This document shows, in pieces, positions 62,497 to 64,000 of a stretch of 64,000 nucleotides of DNA. Source of the stretch: Paracoccaceae bacterium (GTDB lineage: Bacteria; Pseudomonadota; Alphaproteobacteria; Rhodobacterales; Rhodobacteraceae). The notes beneath the pieces were generated by a model. It did not search any database. It saw nothing but the letters and a program-made list of their open reading frames with translations, and was not told where the DNA came from. The stretch spans positions 62,001 to 126,000 of the forward strand of contig JAFWNM010000016.1 in assembly GCA_017510335.1 (NCBI GenBank), given 5' to 3'. The stretch's first letter is position 1; every line of letters begins with the position of its first letter. The translations under genes and the position numbers were made by a program.

Positions 62497-62510
62497 CGGA
62501 GGGCGCTAGA

Positions 62511-63242
62511 ATGGGACTTCTTGACCATCATAAGAAAATCGAAACGCATGCGACGCTTTTGCTGGTGCTGTCGTTTCTGGTCGTGACGATCGGGGGCATT
62601 GTTCAGATTGTGCCATTGTTCTATCTGGACAACACCATCGAAAAGGTTGAAGGCATGCGCCCCTATGCGCCGCTGGAAATCGCGGGCCGCGAGATTTATC
62701 TGCGCGAAGGGTGCTATGTGTGCCACAGCCAGATGATCCGCCCGATGCGCGACGAGGTGGAACGCTATGGCCATTACAGCCTTGCTGCGGAATCGATGTA
62801 TGACCATCCGTTCCAATGGGGGTCCAAACGGACAGGGCCGGATCTGGCCCGTCTGGGCGGGCGCTATTCGGATGACTGGCATGTTCAGCACATGATCAAC
62901 CCGCGCGATGTTGTGCCCGAGTCCATCATGCCGTCCTATGGCTACATGCTGGATCGCACGCTGGACCGCTCGGATGCAGAACATGTGCGCGATATCATGG
63001 CGGTCTATCGTGTGCTGGGGCATCCCTACACCGAAGACATGATGGAAAACGCTGTTGGTGACTTCTTCGCGCAAGCCGAAGACTTCGGGGATGCGGGTGT
63101 TCTGGACCGCTATCCGGGCGCGCAGCAACGCAATTTCGACGGGCAGGCACAGGTCACCGAAATGGACGCCATCATTGCCTATATGCAGATGCTGGGAACC
63201 TTGGTCGATTTCGACACATTCGTTCCTGTGGCCAATCGCTAA
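62511..63242 (+). CDS. ccoO: cbb3-type cytochrome c oxidase subunit II (monohaem cytochrome c)
   Basis: CcoO is a membrane-bound cytochrome c that feeds electrons to CcoN. The 243-residue product has one N-terminal helix (about 14-38), the haem site CYVCH (68-72) followed by [18 protein letters not shown], and the later methionine-ligand region [10 protein letters not shown]. It keeps the usual [19 protein letters not shown] segment. A GGAGGGC site precedes the ATG. Confidence 0.97.
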   Translation: MGLLDHHKKIETHATLLLVLSFLVVTIGGIVQIVPLFYLDNTIEKVEGMRPYAPLEIAGREIYLREGCYVCHSQMIRPMRDEVERYGHYSLAAESMYDHPFQWGSKRTGPDLARLGGRYSDDWHVQHMINPRDVVPESIMPSYGYMLDRTLDRSDAEHVRDIMAVYRVLGHPYTEDMMENAVGDFFAQAEDFGDAGVLDRYPGAQQRNFDGQAQVTEMDAIIAYMQMLGTLVDFDTFVPVANR

Positions 63243-63254
63243 GGGGGAAGGGAC

Positions 63255-63473
63255 ATGGAAACATATACTTTTCTGCGCGCGTTTGCCGATAGCTGGCATT
63301 TGCTGTTCATGTTTTGCTTCTTCATCGGGGTGTTTTTGTTCATCCTGCGCCCCGGTTCAAGGAAGGTTCATGATGAAACCGCGAACATGATTTTCCGAAA
63401 TGATGACAAGCCGGCGGGGGACGACAGCGCCCCTCGAATGGGGCGTCACGCTGATCCGAAAGAGGCCCGCTGA
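63255..63473 (+). CDS. ccoQ: cbb3-type oxidase small subunit CcoQ
   Basis: CcoQ is a small single-helix subunit that stabilises the oxidase. The 72-residue product has one membrane helix (about 14-32, HLLFMFCFFIGVFLFIL) followed by RPGSRKVHDETANMIFR and a polar tail. It lies between ccoO and ccoP, and its TGA shares one base with the ccoP ATG (TGATG). Confidence 0.93.
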   Translation: METYTFLRAFADSWHLLFMFCFFIGVFLFILRPGSRKVHDETANMIFRNDDKPAGDDSAPRMGRHADPKEAR

Positions 63474-64000
63474 TGGCTGACAATTCCGAAAACAAGGTCA
63501 CACCTGCCTCCCGGCAATATCCTGATCCGGGCAGAAAGCTGAAAGACGATGTTGCGACCACAGGTCACAGCTGGGACGGGATTGAGGAATATGACAACCC
63601 CATGCCGCGTTGGTGGGTCTGGATATTCATCATTACCATCATCTGGTCTGTCGGCTATTGGGTGGCCTATCCGGCATGGCCGGGCATCAAATCCTCAACT
63701 GCGGGTTTGCTGGGTTATTCGTCCCGCGCCAATGTTGCCACTGAAATCAGTGAATTCGAGGCGCGCAACGAACAGTTCTTCGTCCAGCTTGTTGATACCG
63801 ATCTGGAAGACCTGCGCGACAATGACGATTTGCACCGTTTCGCGGTCAATGCCGGGGCTGCGGTGTTTCGCGCGCAATGCTCGCAATGCCACGGCAGTGG
63901 TGGCGCAGGTGTCCAGGCCGCCGGTTATCCTAACCTGCTGGATGATGACTGGCTGTGGGGCGGCACCTATGATGACATCGTGACAACCGTGACATGGGGT
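63473..64000 (+). CDS. ccoP: cbb3-type oxidase subunit III CcoP, N-terminal part (runs off the right edge)
   Basis: CcoP is the dihaem cytochrome c entry point of the cbb3 oxidase. The 176 codons present start MADNSENKVTPASRQ, include the conserved GIEEYDNPMPRWW, one membrane helix (about 46-64), and the first haem site CSQCH (136-140) with GSGGAGVQAAGYPNL after it. The full protein should have about 290 residues, so the second haem site lies outside. Confidence 0.96.
   Translation, partial: MADNSENKVTPASRQYPDPGRKLKDDVATTGHSWDGIEEYDNPMPRWWVWIFIITIIWSVGYWVAYPAWPGIKSSTAGLLGYSSRANVATEISEFEARNEQFFVQLVDTDLEDLRDNDDLHRFAVNAGAAVFRAQCSQCHGSGGAGVQAAGYPNLLDDDWLWGGTYDDIVTTVTWG

Overview
The window is about 64 kb of GC-rich chromosomal DNA from an alphaproteobacterium of the order Rhodobacterales (Rhodobacter/Roseobacter relatives). 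The evidence is the gene order dnaA-rpsT-crotonase-mutM-ubiE-ubiB, a typical petABC operon, an FnrL/HemN/UspA/CcoNOQP block, the F1-ATPase zeta (DUF1476) protein and a two-piece cobalamin methionine synthase. The genus cannot be fixed from the sequence. Almost all of it is core chromosome. I see no insertion sequence, prophage, CRISPR array, rRNA or tRNA gene.

Layout. 1-9.1 kb: dnaA (cut by the left edge), rpsT, enoyl-CoA hydratase, mutM, ubiE-ubiB, a thiamine pyrophosphokinase and a 761-residue acidic protein of unknown function. 8.9-12.8 kb: DUF2842, purA, secG, pyrG. 12.9-18.6 kb: an orphan hybrid histidine kinase, a small unknown protein behind a CtrA-like box, enolase and an EamA exporter. 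18.7-21.5 kb: the cytochrome bc1 operon petABC. 21.7-29.1 kb: a GST, a small membrane protein, a 2,4-dienoyl-CoA reductase-type flavoenzyme and an AttE/AttFG/AttH-like ABC system. 29.2-31.6 kb: a corrinoid protein and a homocysteine methyltransferase, followed by the F1-ATPase inhibitor zeta. 31.8-34.6 kb: purC, purS, a zinc alcohol dehydrogenase, purQ. 34.7-37.9 kb: a DctB/DctD-like two-component pair. 38.4-43.4 kb: rne, ccdA, DUF1489, DUF3576. 43.5-49.8 kb: leuS, lptE, holA, a GST, pheA and a membrane-anchored cytochrome c. 50.0-55.9 kb: a yejABEF peptide importer, then a glycosyltransferase. 57.2-64.0 kb: hemN, fnrL, uspA and ccoNOQP (ccoP cut by the right edge).

How the genes work together. 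The strongest theme is respiration and its control by oxygen. The bc1 complex, a membrane-anchored cytochrome c, the cbb3 oxidase, CcdA (cytochrome c maturation), oxygen-independent haem synthesis and the Fe-S regulator FnrL are all present, together with the ATP synthase inhibitor. A perfect FNR box lies between the divergent hemN and fnrL genes, and a near-perfect one lies before ccoN. A second theme is nucleotide and one-carbon metabolism (purA, purC, purS, purQ, pyrG, split methionine synthase).

The least ordinary signals are these: a stretch of leuS just before the KMSKS motif with foreign-looking codons and extra length; a DctD-like regulator without the GAFTGA loop; an apparently leaderless, FNR-controlled hemN; a CtrA-like site before an unknown small gene; and repeat-rich leaders before purC, bmt and the corrinoid gene. 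I did not find a clearly new defence or mobile system.
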